From: Limnohabitans sp.
GTDB lineage: Bacteria > Bacteroidota > Bacteroidia > Flavobacteriales > Flavobacteriaceae
Assembly: GCA_030053945.1 (NCBI GenBank)
Contig: JASGCW010000005.1
Location: forward strand, 42,520-106,519
Reading direction: 5' to 3'
DNA length: 64,000 bases
Each line of letters opens with the position of its first letter. Position 1 is the first letter of the stretch. The translations under genes and the position numbers were made by a program. Shown piece by piece: positions 1 through 8,445 of the stretch. A model generated the notes under the pieces. That model had not been told where the DNA came from. It ran no database searches and was given only the letters and a program-made list of their open reading frames with translations.

Positions 1-1627
1 AAGGAATTTTCCGTGTGGAAATTGCACTAATTCGCTCTGTTAAATTTCTGTTAGCTCTATACATAGCAACTTGTGCGTTATTTGTGTCAACTTTTTTAAT
101 AGTTTGCATACGATATAAATGGTCGTTAATTATTTCTTTAAAATGTTTGTCTTTTTGTTTAAGGTATGGTATCCAAACAATTAAAGTGTCTATATCAATG
201 ACAGTTAAGCCTTTTATATTTGTTGGATTGTATTTTTCTCCAAGTTGGTTTTTCACTATTTCACGATACCAATTGTTTAACCTATAATTTACACCTGGTG
301 ACTGGAAAATCCTGTCTTGGATGATTAATATGGGATAAATTTCAAGACCATTTTTAAAATTTACATATTCATCGAATCGAAATTTCTTATCTTGGATTTC
401 TTGTATCGAATTTACCAATTGTCCTATTCCCACAACTTTTTTTCCGTCTTTTACAAACTTTGATCGTAAAACTGCATTGATTTCTTCAATGTTTGCAGAA
501 GACTTTATAGCTTTTGCTATAAGAACGTCCTTGTTCTCAAATAATAGAACTGTGTTATTATGACGAACATAATAGTCGGGTTCTCCATCTAATTCATTTT
601 CTCGTTCAGGTTTTTTTATATAATATTTTTTATCAAAAATATCATCAAGAAGGTTTTTCATTAAGAAATCTTCTGAAAAGTGCTTATTAAAGAAACCGAA
701 AAAATTACCATACTTTTTTTTTATTGGTTCAATGGTTTCGTAAATCTCTTTAAGTTTAAATTTAGTGCTTCTGTAAAATTTGTCAATGGCAAAGAAATAA
801 TTAACTACTGAAAATAAATCTTTATCTAAAAAATAAATTGGATTATCTTTTAAATGGGTGAAATCTTCATCGATTTGAATGTTTTCAGAGGTTATGGATT
901 TTAAAAAATCTGATGAAGTTGTATCAGTTATTTTAAAAACATAGCTTTTTGCCATTTTAGAACTTAGTAGTTGCCCAAATAAATACTTCATTTGATATAG
1001 AAAGTCTTCTTCATTATCAGTATTGAAACTGTTTAAAAACTGCTTTTTTAATTCTTCAAATTCAGCATTGCTGTTTAGGAATTTAAATAATTCTTCTACT
1101 TTATAAATCGTAGAATAGACTAGTTTTAGAAATTCCCAGTCATCGTTATCAAAAAGTGCTAAATCTGATTCTGGAAACTTAAAAACTAAGCTTAAATCAA
1201 CTAATTTCTCAAAATTGTCAGCTTCCAAATTGTCTAACTTTTGAACACCATTGAGCTGACTATTTATTGCTAAGAAAGCTTTAAATAAGTTTAATTCATC
1301 ATCATCAATTGAAGTTAATTTATTGTTTAAAATAGCTTTATTAGACAAGATAAGTTCTGCTAATTTTAAGCTTGCATATTTTGATATAACTTCTGGTTTA
1401 TTAGATATATTATTTTTCTTTGAATATGCAACTACTCGATTGTATATCTGTTCGTGTAAGTCAGGATTTGAAAAGAAATTATCAAAATTTGTTTCTGGAT
1501 TAGTATTACAAAAACCTATAGTTTTTAGAAGTGTCTCTTTTGATACTTTACTTAAATAAAATAGTACATCTTGTTGATCTTCTTCTGGAAAAACATTGTT
1601 GAATTCCAATCGTTGTATAACTTTCAT
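1..1627 (-). CDS. Partial unknown protein with PD-(D/E)XK nuclease-like motif
   Basis: Reading frame open from an ATG at 1627 to the window edge, giving 542 codons with no stop; the C-terminus lies outside. I do not recognise the family. The N-terminal ~340 residues look helical, charged and soluble, with no signal peptide. Around residues 349-366 it reads GEPDYY, a hydrophobic strand, then FENK: Asp351, Glu364 and Lys366 fit the D-x(n)-E-x-K core of PD-(D/E)XK nucleases. This points to a nuclease or a degenerate relative, perhaps in defence or repair, but that is inference from one motif. The neighbouring intergenic region is full of hairpins and no partner gene is visible. The frame is certain; the function is weak. 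Confidence 0.75.
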   Translation of the reverse strand, partial: MKVIQRLEFNNVFPEEDQQDVLFYLSKVSKETLLKTIGFCNTNPETNFDNFFSNPDLHEQIYNRVVAYSKKNNISNKPEVISKYASLKLAELILSNKAILNNKLTSIDDDELNLFKAFLAINSQLNGVQKLDNLEADNFEKLVDLSLVFKFPESDLALFDNDDWEFLKLVYSTIYKVEELFKFLNSNAEFEELKKQFLNSFNTDNEEDFLYQMKYLFGQLLSSKMAKSYVFKITDTTSSDFLKSITSENIQIDEDFTHLKDNPIYFLDKDLFSVVNYFFAIDKFYRSTKFKLKEIYETIEPIKKKYGNFFGFFNKHFSEDFLMKNLLDDIFDKKYYIKKPERENELDGEPDYYVRHNNTVLLFENKDVLIAKAIKSSANIEEINAVLRSKFVKDGKKVVGIGQLVNSIQEIQDKKFRFDEYVNFKNGLEIYPILIIQDRIFQSPGVNYRLNNWYREIVKNQLGEKYNPTNIKGLTVIDIDTLIVWIPYLKQKDKHFKEIINDHLYRMQTIKKVDTNNAQVAMYRANRNLTERISAISTRKIP

Positions 1628-1674
1628 CTTTTTTGCGTAATGTGTGGGAAACTTTCGCCTAACGTCCCGCTCGG

Positions 1675-1726
1675 CTTGACGAAGTTTTCAAAGAGCGCTT
1701 TGATCGAATTTGAAAATTTTGTCAAG
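1675..1726. repeat. Long imperfect hairpin
   Basis: Left arm 1675-1692 pairs with right arm 1709-1726 over 18 bp with two imperfect positions and a 16-nt loop. It sits in a GC-richer patch just upstream of the partial gene ending at the left edge. It could be a dispersed repeat or a transcript structure; no flanking T-run supports termination. Confidence 0.6.
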
Positions 1727-2017
1727 GTGACTCATATGCGAAGTCCCAGAGGGTGACGATTGTCAGTCGGCGTAGCCTAGCTGGATGATGTGGCGCAATC
1801 CAATGTTTTTAATACAAAGCCAAAAACAGCTCTATATAGAGAAGTTATTTGCTTTTAGTTTGTTTCTGCTAAACTAAAAAAATAAATAATACTATCCTTA
1901 CGGAAAACAGTAAAAATTGTAGTTTAGTGATAAGTTATTAGTCTCAGGCTGTGTAATAGTTTTTGTATAGATAGTGTGGATAACTTCCTTGAAGTACGGA
2001 GCAGCCGTGTAAATAGT

Positions 2018-2045
2018 GATCAGTGTTCAGTATTAAGTGTTCAGG
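2018..2045. repeat. CAGT heptad repeat, site 1
   Basis: Four units in strict 7-bp register: GATCAGT, GTTCAGT, ATTAAGT, GTTCAGG. Same family as the sites at 20578-20633, 25709-25743 and 56619-56653. Confidence 0.65.
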
Positions 2046-2112
2046 TTGTTAAGTCTCAGGCTATGGCAATAGCTTAATTGCATACTAATTACTGATGATG
2101 AATCGTAAAAAT

Positions 2113-2177
2113 GTCAACTATTTACTTTGTAACTAGTTCACTTTATAAAGTGAACATCAACTATTTTCTTTATAAAA
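2113..2177. repeat. 20-bp perfect palindrome flanked by direct repeats
   Basis: GTTCACTTTATAAAGTGAAC at 2136-2155 is its own reverse complement. A near-identical stretch (TCAACTATTT followed by CTTT and TAA) occurs on both sides, near 2114-2132 and 2157-2177. It lies about 130 bp beyond the 3' end of the lodB-like gene. It could be a hairpin, a protein-binding site or a mobile-element footprint. Confidence 0.5.
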
Positions 2178-2284
2178 CCACAGCAGATTGTAAAAATCAT
2201 TTTACATTTATTAGATTGCTTCTTTAGGAATCACGCAATGATGGTGTACTAAGAAATAAATCTGTGTTCTCACGATAGGAAGCT

Positions 2285-3367
2285 TCACTCAAAATACTGC
2301 TTCCAATATGGTTCTTGATAAAAGCGCAATTCGGCAGTGTAATATTGCATTCTTAGATCAAGGTTTTTTTGTGCAATCTGATTTATTTGTTTGCAGTAGT
2401 TTTCTAACGCAAAAGAATCGGGAGAAACCATTGCTTCTGCACCTCGAATTCCACCATATAGCGCAAAGAAAATACCTTGTGACGAAATAGGATCAAAACC
2501 TAATGCGGCATCGCCTATAGCCACCCAATTATCGCCTGCGAATTGTTGAGCAACACTAAAGGAAGCATCCTTTGTCTGTAATTCGGTAAGTAAGTGAGAC
2601 TTTTTCACCTCTGTTTCTAGTATTTGTGCTTGATTAAAATCATTAATAAAGGCTTCGGGATCTCTCTGGTATTGCGCAATGGTTTTTGGTAACCCGTGAA
2701 AAACAATTACTCGTTCGTTGTCAGGCAACAAAGAACAATACCACCATCCTTGTGACGTACTTTTTAACAAAGAAATTTCTTTAGCTTCTTCTGGTATTTT
2801 AAACCAACCAAAAACAGCCATTTGAGTTTGAAATTTATTATGCTCTATACCTAATTTTCGGAGTACAGAAGCGCTTCTTCCACTAGCATCGATTATTCCG
2901 TCTAGTTGCGCAATAATTTCCGTTTCAAGATTCTCTTTAGTTATTTCTAACTTATAAAAAGCATCTTGTTTTTCTATTTTATCAAATTTTGCCTTATGAA
3001 AATATGAGCCAAGTTCGATTGCTTTTTGCCTGAGTTTGTCATCAAATTCTGAGCGTACAATTTGCCAACCGCCTCCTTCTGGATTGTTAAAACTATCTTT
3101 GTAAAACCACTCGTCACTTCCCCAAGCCGCAGCAACGGCTGGATTAACACGAAAATTATCAGCAGTTAAAACTTCTTCTAAAGTAGCAAACCCTAACGTA
3201 TAAAGTAAACGAAAAGTTGCTCCAGGTATGGATTCTCCTATAGTATGTGTACTTTTATTGTTTCGTTCTATCAAATGTACTTCGTGTCCTAATTGTCTTA
3301 ATCGTATTGCAGCAGCAGAGCCGGCTGTACCGGCTCCTACTATTGCAATTTTCTTGTGTATTATCAT
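2285..3367 (-). CDS. LodB/GoxB-like FAD-dependent modifying oxidoreductase
   Basis: 360-residue flavoprotein. Residues 7-40 form the N-terminal FAD-binding Rossmann unit (VGAGTAGSAAA, then LIERN). A GESIPG segment follows near residue 47. The second FAD motif, GDAALGFDPISSQG, lies near residues 285-298. This layout matches the halogenase/geranylgeranyl-reductase-like flavoproteins that include LodB and GoxB, which are needed to build the cysteine-tryptophylquinone cofactor in LodA/GoxA oxidases. The gene starts at the last base of the upstream oxidase stop codon (TAATG arrangement), so translation is probably coupled. The pairing with a LodA-like gene is the main reason for the call; the fold alone would also fit other FAD monooxygenases. 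Confidence 0.8.
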   Translation of the reverse strand: MIIHKKIAIVGAGTAGSAAAIRLRQLGHEVHLIERNNKSTHTIGESIPGATFRLLYTLGFATLEEVLTADNFRVNPAVAAAWGSDEWFYKDSFNNPEGGGWQIVRSEFDDKLRQKAIELGSYFHKAKFDKIEKQDAFYKLEITKENLETEIIAQLDGIIDASGRSASVLRKLGIEHNKFQTQMAVFGWFKIPEEAKEISLLKSTSQGWWYCSLLPDNERVIVFHGLPKTIAQYQRDPEAFINDFNQAQILETEVKKSHLLTELQTKDASFSVAQQFAGDNWVAIGDAALGFDPISSQGIFFALYGGIRGAEAMVSPDSFALENYCKQINQIAQKNLDLRMQYYTAELRFYQEPYWKQYFE

Positions 3368-6300
3368 TAATTACCTCGGCGTTTAATAGTGGTAAATTCA
3401 TTACGTTGTTCTTCGCTAAACCAACCTGCTTCTGCCAATAATCTGTCGTAAGCGCCCAATGTTTTAAAGTCTTTTTGGAAAAGTTGTTGGGCTTGTTTAA
3501 GCTCGGCTTCTTTCACTTGGGTTAGATTTTCTACATAAAGCAATTCTGGCAACCACGTCATATCGGCTGGTCTAGGTTTTGCTTCAAGAATACCCATTTC
3601 TCCAAAATGTTGTATCATATACATCATTTGTTCTGGTGCTGGATTTTGAGCTGGTAATTGACGTAACCAAGACGGACGATTATGGAATGCCGCAATTCTT
3701 ATTGGCAATGATTTTTTTACATCACAAAGGATTTCATAATCGGCTTCCGTTAGAATTTGGTTAGGCACACGAGCAGGCCAGAATGTTGGTAAATAAGGAT
3801 CATATTCCATATCATAACCTGATCGACAGTACGCCGTATCTCCCTGCCACGGAATAGCCATCCAACGAGACAAATCACCAGGCCCTTGTGCAAACAAAGG
3901 CCCGTTCATAGCCGCTACCGTATTACAATCTAAACTTGAACCATATGTAGGATCAGCAGCTCCAGCTTCTCTTTCACGAATACGATAAGGCGCACGATAC
4001 ATAGATGCGTGACGCATAGGCCAAGTTAGTTCGCAACCCGGATGGAAAGCATCTGCTAAACAGAAATGCATAGCTGATTGGTCTAACATATCTGGTTGTT
4101 CTTGCAGTGGCACCTCATCAAAAGTAGTATATTTTGCAGCAGGTGAATAGTCATTTAGAAAATCACCTTCTACCCATTTGGTTAATATAAAATCATACAA
4201 TTGAGGCAATTTCAGATACGTACTTGCAGATGGTGGTACACTAGGATCTGGATTTGTATAACCAAAAGCATCACCATAAATCCAAGGCCAAGCACCTTCT
4301 TCTACCGTTAGGCTATTTGTAGATCTGAAACTATTGTAAATTGTTCTACGGAGTTCTCCATATGGATCTGGATACAATGAAAATTCAGGTGCCATTGAAA
4401 GTTTTTTCATTAACTCTGGATCTGCAAAATTCATAGGAGCTCCAGCACCAAACATACTTAAAAAGCCTTTGTTTACCCATTGTAATTCGTTAAGGCGTGA
4501 CAGAATAGGTGCAATATGTTTTTGAAAAGAAATCACTTTTGGCAAATTCAACATCCCTGCATAAGTATAAACATCACGCAAAAGATCGTTAAGTGTTCGC
4601 CATCCTGTTAAATCTGGTGCATAGTTAGGCGGTGCTGCCACTACCCAAGCTGGGTCTGCATCATAATCTATACCTCCTATGGTTACTTTAGCGTGAACAG
4701 GACCGTCACTAATATCATCATACCAACCCGCAGCATTATTAAAACTGTTTGGATTAGCTGGATTATACACTGGTTTTCCTGATGGACTTGCAGAAACTCC
4801 AAAACCTGGTAATACCAACAAACGTCCCATCTCGTCTGTTTGTAATTCACCCAAAGTTACAGCTGTGCCTTGAAAATTCCCCGCTAGTGTATAACTACTA
4901 TCATTCATTTTTATTCCAGATATGGAAACCTCTCCAGAGTCGATAACTAATGCTTGCCTATCACCTCCTGTAACATCTGGATTACGCAAAGGTACTGTAA
5001 GGCTTACCGTAGCAGGAATATCTAACGCAGCATTAAACTCATACCAAGCCGCTTTTTTATTTGCAACATGCACTGTCCATTCTATAGATGTATTATCGGA
5101 TTGTTGAATTTCACTTACTATATTTCCGTATTTATCGTAACCATAGACTCTAAAACGGGCAGCTTGACGTTTTATAGCGCCTGATTTATCACGAGTGGAA
5201 CCAAAAGCGGTAGGCTGTGGATTAGTTACTTCTGGACCTATATAAAAATCATTTTGACTGTTTCCTACTCTGGCAATTCCTATTCCTGGATGAATGCGAA
5301 CGTGTGTAATTCGTTCTATTTCTTCTTTAGTAAGTTCTTTAGGTTGTGGAACTGGTTTATGATGCGGAAACGGACATACTGGATTTTTAATCTCTGGTTT
5401 TCCGGGTGCGGTAGGTTCTTCTACAGGTTGCTGATTTTCTTTTCTTCGATAATCAGCGCTAGTTTGATACACACTCATTCTAGCTTCGGCAATAGAACCA
5501 ACGGGTGAATTTTCTTCTGGCACTCTTCCTATATTAAATGCTAACCAATCGCCATAAATTTCTTGGTCACCTGCATCTATCTTTTGCTTTGGAAGTTGGA
5601 TGGTAGCTACTTTAACAGGTTTTGCTATTTTTTCATCCCATATTACAGTAGCTTTATCAAGTGGAAAATGTTCATCAATATAGGTTTGTCCAAATTCTTT
5701 GGCACTAGGTCGTTTTTGAATGTAAATATCCAAAGTCGCATTACCTAATTCCATACGCTTTTTTAAATCTACTGCTAAGAAATTAGGATCTTCTATATTA
5801 GGTTCACCTGGAAAGGTAGAAGTACCTGGTTGAAGAATATATTTACAATATTCATTTTTACCCAATTTAAAAGGCACAACACTCCACAAACTCGTTTCAA
5901 ATACAGAACGAATAGGTTTAGCCATTTTATTGAGCAAGTTGTTTGTATTAGGAGCATTTTGTGCAACCCACTCATCGCCCCAACCTTCTAAACTTGCTTT
6001 GGTAAAACCACACATTTCGGCAGCATTATCCACAAAGAAAAAAGGTACATTTTGCAGTAATAAATCGGCGGTATTTGCACCATTGTCAGACACTACTTTT
6101 TTCCCTGGGATATCAAAAATTTTGATTCCTATCCCAATGGTGCTTTCCCAATCAGGTCTTCCGTCTGAAAGATCTGAAGAATAACGTACATACACAGGAT
6201 GTTTACCACTATTTGCAAACATTCCTTTTTTGTACTCTTCAGGAAGATTGTCTTCAATTGTCAAAGTTCCTTTCATAATGCCGTGTGTACGAAGAAAAAC

Positions 6301-6444
6301 AGGTCTTCTAACTGGACACTGTCCAGCTGCCACCCTACCCTTTTGAACCATATCGACAAACATATGTCGAAGACCTTCAATAGGGTCATTGCAACTACAA
6401 GTAAGATTGTAGTCTTCTTTTTTAGAATTCGTTAAACTTTTCAT
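3367..6444 (-). CDS. Catalase domain fused to LodA-like quinoprotein amino acid oxidase
   Basis: 1025 residues, two domains. Residues ~20-340 resemble the small (SrpA-type) haem catalases: distal His54 in RTHGIMKG, RYSSD plus DGRP near 88-97, distal Asn132 in QNVPFFF, and an RxxxY proximal-ligand motif (Arg322, Tyr326). After a Pro-rich linker (~338-370), residues ~378-1025 match LodA/GoxA oxidases from RIHPGIGIARVGN onward; Trp866 in RWMAIPWQGDT and Cys795 or Cys804 near FHPGCELTWP are candidates for the cysteine-tryptophylquinone cofactor. LodA-type enzymes deaminate lysine, glycine or other amino acids and release H2O2, so an attached catalase could remove the by-product. There is no signal peptide. 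The lodB-like maturation gene follows directly and a haem c lipoprotein gene precedes it. The substrate cannot be read from sequence. Confidence 0.85.
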   Translation of the reverse strand: MKSLTNSKKEDYNLTCSCNDPIEGLRHMFVDMVQKGRVAAGQCPVRRPVFLRTHGIMKGTLTIEDNLPEEYKKGMFANSGKHPVYVRYSSDLSDGRPDWESTIGIGIKIFDIPGKKVVSDNGANTADLLLQNVPFFFVDNAAEMCGFTKASLEGWGDEWVAQNAPNTNNLLNKMAKPIRSVFETSLWSVVPFKLGKNEYCKYILQPGTSTFPGEPNIEDPNFLAVDLKKRMELGNATLDIYIQKRPSAKEFGQTYIDEHFPLDKATVIWDEKIAKPVKVATIQLPKQKIDAGDQEIYGDWLAFNIGRVPEENSPVGSIAEARMSVYQTSADYRRKENQQPVEEPTAPGKPEIKNPVCPFPHHKPVPQPKELTKEEIERITHVRIHPGIGIARVGNSQNDFYIGPEVTNPQPTAFGSTRDKSGAIKRQAARFRVYGYDKYGNIVSEIQQSDNTSIEWTVHVANKKAAWYEFNAALDIPATVSLTVPLRNPDVTGGDRQALVIDSGEVSISGIKMNDSSYTLAGNFQGTAVTLGELQTDEMGRLLVLPGFGVSASPSGKPVYNPANPNSFNNAAGWYDDISDGPVHAKVTIGGIDYDADPAWVVAAPPNYAPDLTGWRTLNDLLRDVYTYAGMLNLPKVISFQKHIAPILSRLNELQWVNKGFLSMFGAGAPMNFADPELMKKLSMAPEFSLYPDPYGELRRTIYNSFRSTNSLTVEEGAWPWIYGDAFGYTNPDPSVPPSASTYLKLPQLYDFILTKWVEGDFLNDYSPAAKYTTFDEVPLQEQPDMLDQSAMHFCLADAFHPGCELTWPMRHASMYRAPYRIREREAGAADPTYGSSLDCNTVAAMNGPLFAQGPGDLSRWMAIPWQGDTAYCRSGYDMEYDPYLPTFWPARVPNQILTEADYEILCDVKKSLPIRIAAFHNRPSWLRQLPAQNPAPEQMMYMIQHFGEMGILEAKPRPADMTWLPELLYVENLTQVKEAELKQAQQLFQKDFKTLGAYDRLLAEAGWFSEEQRNEFTTIKRRGN

Positions 6445-6505
6445 TGTTTTTTGTTTGTTTGTTTTAAATAAAAGGTTTGTTTAGACCTCTTGCTAATATA
6501 ATAAA

Positions 6506-6568
6506 TTTAACCCAAATACCACATTAGATTTGTTTCATAACGAAGTCTAATGTAGAATTTGGGTTTAA
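6506..6568 (-). terminator. Long hairpin between haem c gene and catalase-LodA gene
   Basis: Arms 6506-6528 and 6546-6568 pair over about 23 bp with few mismatches and a 17-nt loop. It lies between the 3' end of the gene at 6582-8012 and the start of the oxidase gene at 6444. There is no strong T-run, so partial termination or mRNA stabilisation within one operon seems more likely than a complete stop. Confidence 0.6.
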
Positions 6569-6581
6569 AGTAAATGTTTGA

Positions 6582-8012
6582 CTAATTATGTCCTCTTAAA
6601 TGTCTAGTACGGAATTTATGAGTCTTGCTAAAATTGTTTTCAGCAGCATTTTTACTATCTTTCTTAACTGAAGCTTTATAATTACTCATCGATTTGAATG
6701 CCATTACCATATCGTAATCCATAGCTACTTGTCCTGGGTCAAATGGTACATCACCATATAAATCTCTGAACCAACGTTTCCAATCAGAACTACCTGGAGT
6801 ATATACCTGCAAGGTATCACCAGTTGGGAAAGGACCAGGCAATAAGAACGATTTAAAATCATCTTGCGCAGGGCTATGGCAACTCATACACGAAGACAAT
6901 GCTAGGTTTTTATAGACTTGTTTGGTATTTATATCCACAGCTACTTGTGCAACAGCACCATCATTCGGGCCACTCAAACGACCACCCCAGCCTAAGGTTT
7001 CTTTACTATAATATGGAGCCAACTTATTAATCACGGTTTCATATAATTTTGGATATGGTGGCGTAAGAGGGCTATTTACATCTGGATCATCTCCCCACAT
7101 CGCTCCTAGTGGCACCATCTTATCCCACCAAGTTCCAGGAGCATCTTTGTCGTAAACAAAAGTTGAAAATACCCAGCCTGTTTTAGGTGCTGTTTTAGAA
7201 TCTTTTACGATTACATCCATTTGAAAAAAGCTAACATCTCTCATTTGATACCCTTTTCTTGGGTTTTCTCCTGTAGCAATAGTATCATAAATTTGAAGCT
7301 TTTGGGCTCCTTTCATCACAGACCAATAGTTCTTATCCTCTTGATTAACGCTTTCACCTGTTTTTGCATTAATATTCGAGAAAGCTAACTTTACAATAAT
7401 ACTACCTTCTTTAAATTGTGCCGCATTGTCAATCAAATTAGGTTTTTCACCTGTTTTCCCCCAAATTTGCCCAACAGTATAAGCAGCGACTGAATCATAT
7501 AATACCACTGCATAACCTGCTTCATTTACTTTTAGTGTTTTGAACATATTCGCAGGATTGCTATTTCCTAGGTAAGCTCCTAAAATAGCTTCTCTGTCTT
7601 GCCCCATCCAAGGTTCGTGAAACCATCCATATTTTGCCGCATTCCATTGTTTATTATTTTCAAAGAAAGGTTTAACATTAGACGCAACGGTTTTCTTTAA
7701 GGCTTCCATATATTGAAAAACATTTTTTTCAGAAATAGGTTGCCCTTTTAATGCTTGTTGCCAACTTGGGTTTACAGGCGAAGTTACATTCGTAGGATAA
7801 TCATGACTTAGTACAAACAAAGGCGCATCATACTGTTGCTTACTAGGTACTGAATCTCTGTGATTTTGAAAAGCACCTGAATCGTTATCATTTACACTAT
7901 TTAGCGCAATTTCTTGGTTTGTACTTTTATCTCCTTCTTTCTTACAGCTAAATACTGTCAAAGAAAAACAGGCTACCAATGCTGCTGTTTTAAATTTGTA
8001 ATTAAGTCTCAT
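6582..8012 (-). CDS. Exported lipoprotein with one c-type haem motif
   Basis: 476 residues. A type II signal peptide ends in the lipobox VFSC (Cys near residue 23), so the protein is probably anchored in the outer or inner membrane. One CxxCH haem c motif, CMSCH, lies at residues 375-379; the rest is not a family I can name. It is the first gene of the oxidase operon: the catalase-LodA gene starts 137 bp downstream after a large hairpin. It may accept electrons or act alongside the oxidase, but that is inference from position. A conserved 32-bp element sits 19 bp upstream of its ATG and is shared with the gene at 42216. Confidence 0.75.
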   Translation of the reverse strand: MRLNYKFKTAALVACFSLTVFSCKKEGDKSTNQEIALNSVNDNDSGAFQNHRDSVPSKQQYDAPLFVLSHDYPTNVTSPVNPSWQQALKGQPISEKNVFQYMEALKKTVASNVKPFFENNKQWNAAKYGWFHEPWMGQDREAILGAYLGNSNPANMFKTLKVNEAGYAVVLYDSVAAYTVGQIWGKTGEKPNLIDNAAQFKEGSIIVKLAFSNINAKTGESVNQEDKNYWSVMKGAQKLQIYDTIATGENPRKGYQMRDVSFFQMDVIVKDSKTAPKTGWVFSTFVYDKDAPGTWWDKMVPLGAMWGDDPDVNSPLTPPYPKLYETVINKLAPYYSKETLGWGGRLSGPNDGAVAQVAVDINTKQVYKNLALSSCMSCHSPAQDDFKSFLLPGPFPTGDTLQVYTPGSSDWKRWFRDLYGDVPFDPGQVAMDYDMVMAFKSMSNYKASVKKDSKNAAENNFSKTHKFRTRHLRGHN

Positions 8013-8031
8013 AGTTTTTTGTTTTGTATCC

Positions 8032-8063
8032 TACTCGTATGGCTTTTCGATTTCGCCCCGTTT
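8032..8063 (-). promoter_or_regulatory. Proximal shared element, copy at 8 kb
   Basis: In gene orientation this reads a GGGGCG block, then GAAAAGCCATACGAGTA, 19 nt before the ATG at 8012. The same element, about 26 of 32 positions identical with one indel, lies 25 nt before the ATG at 42216. It could be an operator or a structured leader RNA. Confidence 0.65.
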
Positions 8064-8261
8064 ATTTGAGTGATGTCTGGTCTTCACTAAAAATTTAGAT
8101 AGTATTTCTATTTTACCCTAAAATTACTTTTATAACATAAAGAGCTTTATATTTTTATCATAAAGCGGCTTTTTTTAGCAACAAAGTGGCTTATTTTTAG
8201 CACGAAAAATATATTGGCTCATTTTGATATCCCCCCGCGATTTAGCTAAGAATTTAGATTG

Positions 8262-8332
8262 TTGTAACTATTCAGCCTACAAACAATCATTCTTTTTGCC
8301 ATACGAATAAAGTAATAGCTAAGTAGTTACAA
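8262..8332. repeat. Inverted repeat pair overlapping the distal shared element
   Basis: TTGTAACTATTCAGC (8262-8276) and GCTAAGTAGTTACAA (8318-8332) match as inverted repeats at 13 of 15 positions. The right-hand arm is inside a ~41-bp stretch (8296-8336) that recurs at 42848-42888 at about 34 of 41 positions. The ends look like those of a small non-autonomous element, or the pair may be binding sites. Confidence 0.5.
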
Positions 8333-8445
8333 AAAAGAAACCATTAAAGTACTAAGTGAATTAAGCTCATGTAATACTTAACACATTACCCCCTTAACTC
8401 ACTGAATACCTAAATGGTTAAAAAAATATCTTAGTTATTTAACTG

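Larger units (their letters stand above)
1628..2284. other. 657-bp intergenic region with several hairpins and repeats
   Basis: No credible gene seen. It holds: an 18-bp-stem hairpin at 1675-1726 (two non-Watson-Crick positions) in a patch of higher GC; the palindrome CTCTATATAGAG at 1830-1841; a 9-bp hairpin at 1853-1879; an imperfect direct repeat around AGTCTCAGGCT (about 1936-1960 and 2047-2073); CAGT heptads at 2018-2045; and a perfect 20-bp palindrome at 2136-2155 flanked by direct repeats. The structure density is unusual, but no function can be assigned. Confidence 0.6.
8013..8445. promoter_or_regulatory. 433-bp control region upstream of the haem c/LodA operon
   Basis: No gene seen. 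It contains the proximal shared element (8032-8063), a small possible stem AGTGA...TCACT just above it, the inverted pair at 8262-8276/8318-8332, and the distal shared element (8296-8336). It separates two minus-strand genes, so it probably holds the promoter for the 8012 operon and the 3' end region of nothing else but upstream transcription from 9975. Confidence 0.5.

Noticed and set aside
15..287. Plus-strand open frame of 90 codons
   Set aside because: It runs antisense to the long open minus-strand frame 1-1627, which has better codon use and a nuclease-like motif.
1657..1663. GCCTAAC, like the start of an integron attC site
   Set aside because: No matching GTTRRRY partner at a suitable distance, no array of cassettes and no integrase.
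5254..5508. Plus-strand open frame inside the oxidase gene
   Set aside because: Shadow of the catalase-LodA coding region on the other strand.
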